A stretch of 64,000 nt of DNA from Bugula neritina (Eukaryota > Bryozoa > Gymnolaemata > Cheilostomatida > Bugulidae), in contig OZ037767.1 in assembly GCA_964035545.1 (NCBI GenBank), positions 20,314,628 through 20,378,627 of the forward strand, read 5' to 3'. Below, one piece after another: positions 45,592 through 60,100 of this stretch (positions within the stretch are counted from its first letter, which is position 1; each line of letters begins with the position of its first letter). Under the pieces are notes generated by a model. That model was not told the origin of the DNA. It searched no databases and worked only from the letters and a program-made list of their open reading frames with translations. A program made the position numbers and the translations under genes.

Positions 45592-46470
45592 TTGGGTAAA
45601 TCATCAAATCCCTCAACACTGTTTACATTAGAACCTGCCTGATTAAAAAAAGGTGATGAAATTATTGCCAATCAAGTATCACGATTCTAGAACAAGACTG
45701 TTCAACAGGCAGCCTACATTTATATGGCTCTCAAAAGCATAACAAATAAAATTGTTTTTCATAGTATACATGAAACACCACATTTTAAATGTCTTGCTTA
45801 TATACTTGCTACAAAACCTGCAGTCTGCAGTAATAATTATTGAGACTTCGTTGTGTAATGATTCATAGGAATTTGGAATAAAGTATTTTGAAAATTACTT
45901 ATGCTGTGGTCCCCAGCTCAAATTCTGGCCCTCACCACCTGAATATTCCCTTTCAGTGGCCCTCGGTCTGTAAAGGTTGAACACTCGGTTCTAGAATTTG
46001 CATCGGGAAAGCAATTCCCAGTTGACATATCAAGTAGTTGAAGGCCTCTCTGTTATCACTAACCATGGAGTAGGAGGTGGAAATGGGTTGAGACCCACTT
46101 GTAGACTTGATGAGGGCCATAAACACATCTGTAACAACACTATAGATACCCTATATCATACTAAAAGGGGTGTTAGTATATTTCACACAGTTTAATGACT
46201 GTTTCTAGTAGTGAAGGTAGGAATAAACTTATATAAAGTATTAAATTAATATTAAATCAGAACTTTAATGCATTAAGAGCATTATTTTTTACTTTTACCT
46301 ACATGCGCACTCGATTAATCTGTATTCGCGATATATTCAATATTGTAGATTGAGTAAGTATATTACATGGTTGTAAGTGCATGTATGTATCTACTATACT
46401 AAGTGCATGTATGTATCTATAACTGATTTATTGGTGAGTTTTCATATGTGTAAACTTGATTGTTTTTACC
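45592..46470. other. intergenic, no gene recognised
   Basis: AT-rich sequence downstream of WEE1 with no coding similarity that I can support. Confidence 0.4.
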
Positions 46471-46479
46471 TTCACATCA

Positions 46480-47056
46480 AAGCTGCGGCAGTCACCGCTG
46501 CTAAGCCAATCAAGAATCAGCTTTCATCACTAACAACACTTGGAAATTGTCCCCAGAGGCATGACTTTGTATCACACAAAGACAGTAACTTGGTTTGGCT
46601 GAAATACAAAGTAATATTTTTATTACCAGCCAAAATGTTGTGTTCTGTTACAGGTAGTATAATGGAATAGCTACAAATTGGTATCAACTAGAATATCAAC
46701 ATAATCTCCATATATATCCCAGCATGGCAGTGTATCATCTTCAGAATTATGCATCTTACCCTGTGGATCAGGTGTTTGTTCCAATAAGCCCGTCTCCCAT
46801 TGAAACCTACCTGCCAGCACCTGTTCAGCAGTGTCACTGTGATACGAGTCATCTCGTATTGCCACCTGCTCTCACTGTACTTGGCACCAGGGACATTCCA
46901 CTCACACCTACCAAAGTTTCCAACCCCATGTCTGAGAAACGTGTGGGGAAAATGTTGAGTTGTTACACCAAAAAGTATGTCAAATGCTCTTCCTTTCAAA
47001 ATTATATCACCACTAATGTTGAAAGTTTTACTTGTGACGAATTTTTAGCATTCTGA
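46480..47056. pseudogene. decayed open frames, possibly transposase debris
   Basis: On the plus strand, 46480-46670 reads a fragment containing DSNLVWLKYK, loosely like the C-terminal part of piggyBac-type transposases. 46724-47056 is a 110-codon plus-strand frame beginning MAVYHLQNYASYP. The minus strand over 46688-46999 is also open and reads QHFPHTFLRHG and SRWQYEMT, faintly like the cysteine-rich end of piggyBac proteins with the cysteines lost. The two readings conflict in strand. I regard this as likely mobile-element debris of uncertain family, not an active gene. Confidence 0.25.
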
Positions 47057-47932
47057 GTGGTGCTGTTACCGCCAACTGAGTTAACTTGTTAAAAAGCAAC
47101 ATTGGTGTTTGCACTTTTACTAGTTTTCTTGAGTTTTTAAGCAAGAAAAAATAATTAAGCCTTTACAGGAACATACATATCTAACTTCCCACTTTGACAA
47201 AATTCAGAATAATATATAGTAATTATAATAGTGTTAGTAATTAACACCCGATGTGGCATGCTCAGTATACTTTATAGCTTATTGCTATAGCTTTTGTTTA
47301 TACCTGTTTGTAAGACTAACAAGTAGTAATTGTGAATGGATTTGTTGCATCATTACATAAGTGATAGATAATTAATAAGCCTAAATAGAAAATTTCAAGT
47401 GCTATTATATAAAGTAAGTTGCAACAAAGTGTATGATTATTTACTTGTACTATGTGTGTATTTTACATAGACAGTCTAATCAGGTAAAGTAGTAGGTAAA
47501 TCAGCTTTCACAGTTTTTGTATTTTATTTTTTATTCTTTTGTTATTGCCATTATAACAAATATTTTTTGGTAAAGCTTAGTTCGGATTCAGACACTTCCA
47601 TAGAGAACACACCATGTCTTTCACTAATACTGTTTTCTAAAATTAGTAATACTCAAAATACTGTACATCCTTCATGCTCTAAAGTATTTAAATAATTAGA
47701 AGCATTTTTTCACAACTGGCATACTAGGTAAGTGATCAAGTAGTTAAGGAATTATTTATAAAATTTACTGCAAACTGGTGTAACTGGCTATTTTACTCGC
47801 TATATATATGTTTCGCAGAAGCACTCCAAGGTTTTAAGTATCTTCATGCTGTAGCATAAATATACTGCATATATATAAAGTAAATGTAGTATGGAGATTT
47901 ATATATATAAAGTATATTATATATGTCATAGT
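47057..47932. other. upstream region of the 3CxxC gene
   Basis: AT-rich, with TATATA-rich sequence just before the start (47800-47930). No exon was recognised. A TCATAG acceptor-like sequence directly precedes the chosen ATG, so a further 5' exon cannot be excluded. Confidence 0.4.
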
Positions 47933-50371
47933 ATGGAAATGATATGGCATGGAGAGTTCAACAGATTGTTCCAGAACTTCTGTCCTCACCGCTGGTATCT
48001 CAGCCCGGCATTTGAGAAACCAGATGCAAGGAAGTGGCTAATATACAAAGACAGCGCGAAAGTTCGGTTTCTCTGCAAGGTGAAGTCTACTGTCATAGTA
48101 TAGTTGCTTACAGTTTTACCACATTACGTGTAGATGGAACTTGAATTTGAAGAAAAAACTTGAATTTGACTCAGTAAATCTCAAGTTGAGTCTTGTGAAA
48201 GAATTAAATTTCAACTTGCGGTTTAGCTTTTATTATGTTTGAAGCACATGCAAACTAATATATATAAAATTAAATTTTCATTGTATAAGTTTTTATTATT
48301 AAACGAGAATAATAGTTACATTTTATTGCACATGTGTTGAATACCTACAGCACAATAGAGAACTTATCTACTTCATACTAATTTGTGAAAAGAGTATAAA
48401 CTTGGGCAAACCTTGAATCTGTATCACGCTTATTTGCTTTATTTTTGTGTTGTGTGACTTATTAAGGTTATTGCTTACTAACAAACTTACTTTTGTAAGT
48501 CAACTTAAAATAAAAAATGGCACAACAGAACTAGATGGCCAAAGCTATATGAGGCAATAATAGCTTTTTTCACCATCACAATACTTAGTTTTGTAGAGTT
48601 AGATACTTTGCTATACCTGTTTCCAAGTTTGCATTATTCAGGCTTCATATTATGCAATGAATTGTTCAATCGATGTTTACAAACAATTGCATCGAAAGAA
48701 ACCACAACCATAAGTTAATGCAAACTGCAACCACAAATCCAGCTGAGAAATGTATATTACAAGGCAAAAAAATTATTGTTTTGGATTAACTGATTCTGGG
48801 GTGTCATTTTCGTTAGCAATAACCAACTATTCCTAAACAAGATTGAAAATCTCTTAAAGCTTTGAATGTGCCCGTCTTGATTCCTGTTGTAAATAAATCC
48901 TTAAAGTGCTTACTTCTATAAACTTTAAAGGAACAGCAATGTACTATATATGGGGGAGACAACCCTCAACACAAACCACTCCACAAGAATATATTCTATG
49001 TAAAGTGTAATTGTTTGAAACAGATTTGTGCTCATGGCTGGACAAGCATGAAAGGGCGAGTTGTGTTCTGGTTTATGTTGGATGAAAAGGCTTCAACTGG
49101 AATTGTCATATTTCAGCTGTTTGGTCAAAAGTGTCAAGCTTGTTCACCTGCCCAGTTTGAACATGCCATGTGGTATCCAGAGGAGGTTGTGAAGGTGAGA
49201 GTTCTGTACTGAGTTAGTAACTATGGCAACTGAATATCAACAGCCAGTGAAACTCAAGTGATATTGGCTGGTGCAGGTCATACTTTCTATTGCATTTTAT
49301 AAACACAGGTTTGTTCAGAAAGAATTAATGATGTGGGTTCAGACATAGCTTGTAAGTGTTGCAAATTAATTTTCAATTAAAACATTGCTTATATTTAATA
49401 TATTGGCATATACTATCTATTACTATATTGCCTTTCTCACATTTGTATAACTACCTATATGGTTGTACCCTGATTTGTGACCATTTTGCAAGTGGCTGAG
49501 GTGCATTAGGAAATTTCAACTCACTTTGTCCTGAAAGACAACAATTATACTTGAAGTATAGAATATAGGCTATTTTATTTACAGTATAGAACATTATAGG
49601 TTATTGCGCAACATAGGCTTTTGTATTTGAAGATCAGCTTGGAGTATAAACTATTATACTAGAAGTGTGGAGCGTAAACTATTAATGTTCGTCCAAAGTC
49701 GGCGTGCTTCATCCTATAATGTTTTCACTTAAAAGCATTTTAGGTGGCTCCATGACATGTGTTAAGATGTTAAAGTTACAATATTTCACGGGGATGCAGA
49801 TTTCATACTACACGCTTAGGTTATGATAATATGGTGTGCAATATGTTGCAGGTAATTGGTAATTTATTCAATAGAATAGGCAAAGAGTACTACGGGTTCT
49901 ACAGTCCACCCGTAAGAGTGGATAGGAGAGAGGGTAAACCTCAGTCTAGACACAACATGGAGATGTGCCAGGCTTGCACTGAAGGTATTGCGCGTCATCA
50001 TTATGCAATGCAGTATTGCAATGTAACAGTTTAGGGATTGTCTAATCTTTGAGGGACATAAAAAAGCTGTGAATGCAAGTTGTATGTTACGCAGTAAATG
50101 GAGTATGATTCTGTATACACTTTAATAAGAGTTGAAACATTAAACTTTTTGATCAATGTGTTTCCTTTTAAATTTAGAAGATAATTTTTTACAATTGTCA
50201 ATGAAATGTTTCTGCAAACACTTACTGGTAATTCATTTCTTATGATCACTTAGTAGATGTTGCAGTATCGGGCTATTACTAATAATTCCACTGTAACAAT
50301 AGTTATGACTTGCAGGCGTATGTCCTCACTACCACATGCTTGATGGTCTACGCAAGGAAGTTGTTTACTAG
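47933..50371 (+). CDS. 3CxxC-type zinc-binding protein, RTP-like
   Basis: Four exons (47933-48079, 49024-49194, 49852-49984, 50316-50371, stop TAG) give 168 residues. Three CxxC motifs are present. CKIC is built across the first splice junction, in RFLCKICAHGWTSM. CQAC is in FGQKCQACSP. A third CQAC is in MCQACTEGVCPHY, where the last exon supplies the extra conserved Cys. Other family marks are GRVVFWFMLDE, WYPEEVVK, and IGNLFNRIGKEYYGF. Vertebrate relatives (receptor-transporting proteins, Z3CXXC8) help chemoreceptors reach the surface or act in antiviral responses. They often have a C-terminal membrane anchor, which is missing here. Reading through the exon 3 donor gives an alternative end without the last Cys. 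Function in this animal is unknown. Confidence 0.8.
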
Positions 50372-51142
50372 GATTGATACTGCATATTGGCAGCGCAGAC
50401 AGAGCAGCAATGTCAAGGCCTTCTTATACATGCAGTTACTCTGATACATATACAATACATATGAATGTGTGTTGGGGTTTGGGGCTATTTTCAGCCACAT
50501 ATTTTCTGATTGCAGTTATAAATTGTTTCTTAACTATGAAATGGAAGCTAGTTATTTATAAACTTATTTTATATTTTATAAAATCATCATTATATTTATG
50601 AACCATAAAATATTTAAATTTACAAAACTAATAAAAAATAAAATATATTGCTAGTAGGTACATTCAGTTTGAGATTTCTAACAATATTGCTTTCCAACTT
50701 TTTGTTTTGAGTTATTTGGCAAAAAATATGCCATAAATCAGTAGCATATGTCAAGGTCAAAATACTCACAGTAATATACACATATATAGGTCAAGGTTAC
50801 CTTACACTATGCTGGTGACTCATAGAAAAAAAAATATCCCAAGATCAGGAGTCGTGTTTCCAAATACAATGAGCATACGACTCTTAACACATGTAAAATA
50901 TTAACATAATATGTAAAAAAGGTTCTTGGCATGAATAGTGAATTACAAAACATCAAATTTACTCTTATGCGGATCATTGTGTGATTCGTTTGGTATATGT
51001 TTTGAAAATTCCACATGACTTTAAATTCCAAAGCACGGGTGGCTTCGTCGTAGTTTGACACAAAGGTAAGAAGTAGAATTGTTTACAGTTCACATTATTT
51101 ACATCTGCTAAATGAAATGTTGAAGACTCGCTGTCTCCTATT
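50372..51142. other. convergent 3' flank between 3CxxC gene and ACK
   Basis: Contains AATAAAAAATAAAAT near 50627-50641 on the plus strand, a likely polyadenylation region for the 3CxxC gene. It also includes the ACK 3' UTR. No other coding feature was found. Confidence 0.5.
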
Positions 51143-54100
51143 TTAAACGCCAACAACTTGGCTTCCTTTACGACTTAATATATAGTCAGCTGCCTTCTGC
51201 ACGTTCCACTGGCAGTGCATGAGAGCTTCCTGACACTGTTCCAGTCTCGCTAACCGCAACTTTGCCAGCTGCTTTATTTTAATATACTTGATAGCGTTGT
51301 CAGCTTGCCCGTTGGTAGATTCTAGTGCATTCCAGCAATCCGCATCAGAAATCTGATAATATAAAAGACTGAAAACTAAAAATGGTTATCGTTAAAAAAT
51401 CATAGTTCAAGGTATGTTTTAATTATATATATATATATTCCAATAACTTGAGAGCAATTTTTTTCCAAAAAAAATCCACATTTGAATGAACAAATAAAAG
51501 GCATTTAGTTTAAACATCTACTGTAAGTAATCTGCAAAGCTACGAACCTCTTTACCCAAAACTCTCTGCATGAACTTAATTTGCTCAGTTCGATTGCCTG
51601 CAGCCATTGCAGGTGTGTCAAATGCTGCCGATTTGATATCAGCTGACCAGAAATTATCCACATTGTTATAAATGGCTGAAAAGAAAAAACGCAAACATCA
51701 AAACTGTTATTACGTACTACAGTTATATAATAAGTTTAGCCTCAGAGCCCTAGTAACAAGCTGCAATGATTACTGTGTATTCCTATTGCATACCTAGTCT
51801 AAATACTAATGAAAACATTCACACCACGCAATACTGATTTATTCCCACATTGAAATATAACTTACGTTGTAATGAGGAAGTAGCTGCTGAGAGACGAGAT
51901 GCGTGAGAATAGGGTGCTGCCTGAGGAATCGGTGGAGGTGGAGTCGAGGGTATGTCGCTCACATCGTCATGGTTTGTATTATTGTGGAGACTTTCAACTT
52001 GTATGGGTGGCAATGGTGGCTTCTCTTTCGGTCTTTCATTAGATTTTATAGAACTTCGACTAAATTCCACAAAAATATATATTCATTTCGCAAATAGTGA
52101 AGCAGTAACGATTGGTTCACAAATTTCACCTGTGACACCATGTGACACCTGTCACACAACATATAACACACACCTGTCACACAACATATAACACACCTGT
52201 CACACAACATATACCTGTCACACACATATATGTCACACAACATACAACACACACCTGTTACACATGTATGTCACATACCTAAGCTGCTTGTCCCCCTGAC
52301 TCCCAGAACTGTGGTGACGTAATCGTGTGACAGAAGAAATCGACGACTCGGAGGTTTTTCGACTCCGATGGTTCTGAGCATCCTGTTAGAATAGAAAGTT
52401 AATCATGATGCTCTCGACAACATGCAACTTTAGTCTGTGCTGTTCACAATTCCAAAACTCTGATGAGAGTTGGTCGATGTGTTGAATATTAAAGTGCCAA
52501 TAGCTAACTAGCCCAACTTTCAATAATTTGTAAAAAAATATTTGCCTCGTTGAAACAAGGGCCCTCTTGGCAGGACCACCTTGAAGGAGAACCACCTTAA
52601 GAGAAGACCACCTTGAAGGAGGACCACCTTAACAGAAGACCACCTTGAAGGAGGGCCACCTTGAGGGAAATCACTTAGTTGCAGGCAGGTACTGGGTGGT
52701 CTATTCATAAGAGATATTAAGCCCCAAAGTTCATAAGACCGAGAGAACATATACTCAGCATGAAGAGTTGACACATACCCCCTTTGTGACCAGTGCATTG
52801 TAGGCTTGTTCAGCCTCTGGGGTTATAGCGCTGCTGCTGGCAGCGGCCTTTGTCGCCAAGTCATCACTGAAAGTTTTTTTCACGGACTTTGGACTCGTCT
52901 TCTTAGTTCCTGGAAATTTAAAGTGGAAGCGGTGTTTAGACTTGGTGGGAGTTTCTGGATCGTCATCTCGTGGTGTGTTTGCTTGCTACAACATTGTATA
53001 ATATTACACTATTTCTGTATACAGGTGGTGTGTTCAGTATGACAAGAGTAAACACTACATTAACATCTCTGAATACAACACTACAGTACAGTTCAGTGTT
53101 GAGAACCAAGAAGGCACGCTGCAACATTTGTATCAACATAACCTCTCAGCCTCCCATATTCTGCTAGTCTTCCCTCTAACATTATTTTCCCTCATTAATT
53201 TGCAGATTGCATAAATTGACACTACTGTCCTTATACAAAGGGAATCTATAAATAACTCTCTTCTGCCTACCTTAAAGTTTAATTAGTTGAGTTATGCTAA
53301 TACACTGTATCCAGCCCTTGGTGAAGCTAGTTATATACATGTCTAATCACAGATGTTAACTTGGCATATTATTTCAACCACAATAATGCAGAAATTTTCC
53401 ACTTGTATTAAATTAATTTTCTCTGGATATAAATAGCATCTTCATGGGATGATAATGCTATGCACAACACCTACATACTGTATACCTACAGATAAGGAGC
53501 TGGAAGCGAGCTGATTGGCTAATTCTATGGCATCATTTATCATTTTCTCATCTGCTGCAGACATGGTCTTCAAGTTAGTCCCTGGAAGAGTCTACAAGAC
53601 ACAAGTTGGCAGTGAGTAGGGTTACTAAAGCAGGGGGATCACTAATTTGGGCATGGAAATAATAACAGATAATACTTTCATCAATATATCAGATTATCAC
53701 TAGAAAACTGTGGGAAATGAATAAAATTGATTTCTATAGACTCTACAGAAAGCTAAGTAATGCAAAATAATAAAAAATTGAAGTGAGTAACTGAAATAAA
53801 TTATTCACTTAAATAAAATTTATAGGATCATGTAAAACTTGGAGTTTTTGATTTCATTTCAAAGAATTTCTGTTAACTAAACAATAAAATCATTGTTTGG
53901 TTAACAGAGACACTCTTTGAAGTTTGAGGTAAAAAGAATCATTTGAATCAAGAGCAAGGAATAAGACAGAAGTATAGTTGAGGTTCTTACCTGAATCTAA
54001 GTATATTGTGCCAAAAAGAAAGGGTGTTAGAAGAGCGCCCACAGCACGCTACATTGTTAGACAGCAACGACACGGCAGTCAACAAAGCAACCAATAACAT

Positions 54101-57100
54101 TACAAACAACTTGACATTTCATTATTACAACTTCCTATACCGACACCTCAGCTTGGTGTCAACAGGTTTGTATTATTGTCAAAACTTCACTGGACTAACA
54201 AAGCCACCACCTGAGCCCACGGCTCCTGTACGGACAGACAACTCCAAAATATACTTATGAGCCACTGTTACAAGACTTGAAAGGTGCATGAAGAAAACGT
54301 CTTACATTTTAATAATAAGAGTATTATTGTTACAAAATAGAAAAAATTAAAAAATGTTACAACATGACCTTACATTAGAACAGGAAAATGCATAATATTA
54401 TTTGAATGTTGAATCAATAGCTGATACATAAATAAAAACATTGTTGACTGTTGGTTCAAGTGGTGCCATCAATTCACAAGAATATAATATCTAGAGATAA
54501 GCATAGCTAAGAAAATATAACAAAATAATTGATTATGGTTACTGCATTAATCATGAATAAAAATCATATTTACTTATTGTGTTTGTGAGAAGTTGTTAAA
54601 CTGAGGAATTATTGCTCTTCTTTGATAGAAAAACTAATCAATTTGGGTACAATGCCTGCCACCTGTAGTAGCCATACCCTGGGAGAGGGCATCACGTCTA
54701 CACAAGGGCACTGACAACACACTATCCTCCAATAATACCCTCCCATAATACCCTCACATAATATCCTTATGTAATACCCACAGCAAGTTCTGTGTCACTA
54801 AGACAATAAGTCATTCTGATAATGCATATGATTTCACATCAATTTCCAACAATGAGTTATTCTCTCTCCAGCTCATGGCATACGAAGCTTACGTGATAGA
54901 AATAGTATTGCCACATCACACGGCAACTGTGTCCAACTCACTCTCTAAACAATCACTTATCTACAGCAACAGATCATAACGTTGTGTGGACTAATAAAGT
55001 AAACTTAGTATTGTAATGCCACATCTTGTGTAATGTATGAATTTCAATAAAGTGACTATGTGCACAATAAATTCTGCAGCTGCATTAGATTATTACATCT
55101 AGATGTGATGTGATGTAGACATAAACTAGCCAATAGCCATGCAATACTCGGCAGCATAAGCAAGCATGCGGCAGCATTCAAGCTGAGCAGAAACTGTCCA
55201 CCGATATTCTTTCACTATGACCTCTAGATTAGTTTAACATGAGAAGTCAATGTGCTGCTACAGCCAACCCTTCACCTGCCAGAAATCGACCAAAACGCCG
55301 TGTCGGCCACAGAGTGGCTCGAGAAAGTCGGACAGGCGCTGAGAATGTTAGGAGTTGAAAGCAGACAGTCAAAGCAGGAAAGAATTAGAGGTTAGTCTGT
55401 GTTCTACACATAGACACTAGATTATTGTGGGTAGTAAGAGTGTTACATAGATAAGCTGAATGATTACTAGGTTCCCAGGCTACACTAAACAGCCTGGTTA
55501 CTATGGCACACACAGCTAGTCACTTACTAATTTGTTTTTGTTTGAAGATTTTTTCTTCTGTTTAGTTGATGCGTTGCTAGGATACCGAGTAGATCCGTTA
55601 GTGATAACATCCGGTGGGTGTAGCGGGGCAGCAGCTAAAGAGCTGTCAATATTATAAGTATCGGCAGCGGGATGAGCCCCGTCACCATTAGTATCAATGC
55701 TGTCAGTTAAGTTGGCGTAAAGAGCGGATGGTGCAAGCAGAGCGTCGCATGCAGTGCTATTACTGTTACTAATGCTGCCGCTAGAGTTAGTACAGGAAAT
55801 GGAGGCAGCATTGCTTCCTCTTACATTATGTGATGATGTTGAAGATGTTTCACCATTTTTAAAAAGTGTTGAGCTGTTGTTATTCTCGTTAGTGTTGGCG
55901 TAACGATCAGCAGACTTGAATTCCTTCATCATGTCGTCAATAAACGAAGTACCGAAACTCAGCGACTCCTAAAGAGAGAAGACACATATTATAAGTGATT
56001 AAAGTAATAAGAAATCATCATTCAAACACTTCAACACGTCGACTTCAAAGGAAACTGTTGATAGATGAGAAGGAATGCAGACGTGAGCCTCCAGCAGACG
56101 TGTTTTCTGGCCAATAATGAGAGTTGTCTGAGTTTCAGCAGATTAAAGCTACAATCTGCTGAATATCAATAGAAAATTTCGCATTATTTTATTGCGCCAC
56201 AATAATATATCACCATTTACAACAAATTTTTCCACCATGAAAGGAAAATGACACGGTGAGTCATGTGACCTGATTACAGATTATAAGATAATCTCGATTT
56301 TAAACTCTCATGACAAACGCAACTCCCGCTGGAAGCAAATCTTTGACACCAGAAACTTACCGATAAACTAAGATCGGGGAACTGGAAGTCACTGAGGTTG
56401 TCGTCTGTTTCGGTGATTGTGTGGTCGGTAGTGTTAGATGTCAGTGTAGCAGTTGGCGCTGTAGAGGTCGGTGGTGGTGGAGGTACAGCAGGTCTGTCAC
56501 CGTTGGTTAGAGGAAGTGATGTCACAGGTATGTGAGTGATGGCATTCTCACTTCCTTCACTCTGATTGCTCTTCAATGTGCTCGAACCTGACGAGAAGAA
56601 ATGAAGCAAGTATTACTTTAAGGCCCGCCCACTCTGAAGCAGCCGGCTGTGGTTAGTGACTCACACAGTTTGCTCTGGCCGCTGACAAAAACATAATACT
56701 ACATAAATTTCGCGAACAGCGCCTTGTGTAGAGAAAATAATATTATATGCTCTTCCCGATTATACATGTTGCTTCAACGCTGCTTAGCCAATCAGAGTAT
56801 ACTGGTGTAAAAAATGTTTGTTTCGCTAGATATACCAGTTTAACAAATTAGCAATTTATAAAAATCTGTAAAAACTGTGTGTTGTTCACAAAATATACAA
56901 GTGTAGAGAGAACTTTTAAAGTAGTTCGGTAGTGTATAAGTAATGTAAAAGCAGGGAAGTAGTTCAGTAGTGTAAAAGCAGTGTAACCTAGTGTATAAGC
57001 AGTGTAAACATAGTGTGTCTATGCAATGTTGTCAGGTCTCACACAACATAATGTGCAATAGTATAAAGTTTTGTTATTGATATATACTAATATTATCTAT

Positions 57101-60100
57101 ACTTTGGTTTCCACAACATGACAATAGTTACATATCGTCAATATTATATTCTAACTCATCACACTTCTACATAAAACAACACTTGTGCATACAATCTTAC
57201 AGCATATGATCACTCACCTATGGGCAGTCAAAACCAAGTAATATTAGCTGGTGTAAGCCAAGCACAAACCACGACTGCTGTCCACGAATTCACACGAAAT
57301 ACTGAATTGGGAATGCAACACTATCTGATTATAATCAATGAGTTGACGTGAAAGAAAACATTGCTCGCACAGTTCACGCATGGATGCACGATTGGCAAAC
57401 AAACATACTTGGTATTCAATGGGAAAGAAAGAGTGCTTTACAAAAGTGACTGGGAGAAAGGCTTGCCTAGGGGCCATCCATAAATTATGTCACGCTCAAG
57501 GGGGGGGGGGGGAGGGGGTACCCTCATGTGTGACAGTTTGTGACAGGGGGGAGGGGGGGAGGGTAGATATGTGTGATGTCACATTTTCAAATATTTTACC
57601 AAAACAAAATATTTCAGATATGTATTAATACTGAACATAAAACATCAAATACATGTATTTTTTGTCAATATAAAGCACAATAAAAACAGACCCCCCCTCC
57701 CCAGACCAATTAGCAAAAATCCCACTCCTTGACCTCTGCACCTGTGCACCTTTATCAGCAATCCTCCCACAATGTGCAAAGACATTCAAAATATTTCCAT
57801 TTGACCTGTACTGTCCATCACTGATTGGGAAATTACAACCCCGTATTTGCCCGGTTTGTGGGATGTATTTTCCCAGTCAGAAAGCAAAATCTAGCCACAC
57901 CAAACTCCATACAGGTGCAAAATTTGTTGAGGTTTCAAAGAGGATCGATGAGGAGGATTTGGATACTATTACCTCAAGTGTTCAAAAAGATCTTGCAATC
58001 CCTGTAGATTCCCTACCCATCATTCATTCAGTCCAGGAATGGGCCACAGTACCATGGATCGAAGAAAACTAACTATTATGATGTTGAAAAACAGACTTCA
58101 TGCTCTAGTGGAACTTTAATACCACTGAGGCAGTGAAAATAGCAGTTATAGGCCAGAACTTATGACCTGCCTTATTAAATCAAGCATGGTTTCAATAATG
58201 TTTATGATTTTCTTGTCATTGGATAATAATGATACACTGAATAAATTTAGGTTCTTAAAAAGTTGCATTCATAAATATTGAACTTTGTGCCTGTAATCAT
58301 TACTAAACATAAACCATTCAATCAGTACTTTTTGTATGGAGTATTTAATCTTAAAAGGGCGTTTACATAATCTGTGTGACATCACATGGGGGGGAGGGGG
58401 TCATATAAGCGTGACACTTTGTGACAAGGGGGGGAGGGGGGGTCAAAAAGTGCTGAATAAAGTGTGACATAATTTATGGACGGCCCCCTAGCATAAAACA
58501 CTCCTTCAAACTCAAGAAAGAGAGAATGTGACGCATGGAGAGCTGCAGCAGATGGTGGTAATTCGTTGTGGGCCAAAAAAAGGGCTTGTAGCAGTTTTCA
58601 GCTAGTAGACACATATATACTTGTTGACACATAATATACTAGTTGACACATAATATACTGTCTCAGATAGTTGACACATAATATACTAGTTGACACATAA
58701 TATACTAGTTGACACATAATATACTAGTTGACACAGAATATACTAGTTGACACATAATATACTAGTTGACACATAATATACTAGTTGACACATAATATAC
58801 TTGTTGACACATAATATACTAGTTGACACATAATATACTAGTTGACACATAATATACTTGTTGACACATAACATACTGTCTCAGAAAGCACACAGCAATG
58901 GAGTATAAAACTAGAAGATAGAGTAGTTTATATTCACCTGAACCCCCTTTGATGGGAATAATATTCTGTACAGGGTCCTTTCCAATGCTGGGTATATCTC
59001 CAAACGTGATCCCATCGTATCCAATATGGCCGGTGTGTCGAAGGTCATTTTCAGGTCGTCCAATCATGTCGGCTGTAAATCGTTTTTTCTCTTGATGGCG
59101 GGGAGATCTGGACGATGAGCTACTCTGTTTCTTCATAGACTCTGGGTAAATGGAACACAAGTGGTGGTATAGTAAGCAGTGTATATACACTAGTTGCTCA
59201 ATACTAACATAGAACTTATAATAAAACAAATATCTAATATTTCAACTAATAGTTAATTATCCAACTAGTGAAAACTGGTAAAAATCATCACTAGCATTGC
59301 TAATGCTGAAAAGGTGCCCATCAATTGAGAGAATTGTTCACTTTTGGGTGTTAATCAAACGCTGCCGAGAAAGGGAACATCCTTACTTCCTCCCAAACAC
59401 AAGTAGCAGAAAATGACTAATGAAAACCAGGCAGACGATAGCTATAAACCAGAGCAAGGCTGAGAGATAAATGACAGGGTGGTAGATTATTCACGAGAGT
59501 CATTGCTTTGGACTTTTAGTGACTGCATTGTTCTAACAAAGTTGGTGAGAATAATTGGTCCCAGGGTCTGTCTGGAGGAACACCTGGTCTGATTTATCTA
59601 CCTGCACAGCAGATACTACCCTAGTAATCCTAGGTCAGTCTACCTCACTCAATGCCACATTACTTAGCATTAGCCAACCAACAACCAGCAAACAAATGGG
59701 AGAATTTATAAACCTCTCTTGTTGGATTGTAAATAATTATGGAAGTTATGTCTTTCATTTGATCATCCATTTCCATGTTGAAGTAGAATATTAATGTTGT
59801 ATTGTATTGTATTATTCAGCAGTGTTGCAACATAACTTGCTTTACATTTGAGGTCAAAGCATCTTCATACCAGCAAAGAAAATATGATTCAGACGCAAAG
59901 TTGAATTCTAAAAAAGTTGATCGAAATTTGATTAGAGCAACGCCACTTGAGTTGGTGTGTTTCTGTTGGAATAAAACTGACAGCATGGAGTTATCCCCTC
60001 AAATAGCTTTATTATTGATGTGAATAAAATTCGACATTTTATCAGTGTGCAAATTTGTTTAGAAATATTTTGTGTAATCCACAAAGAACGACGACTCCCA

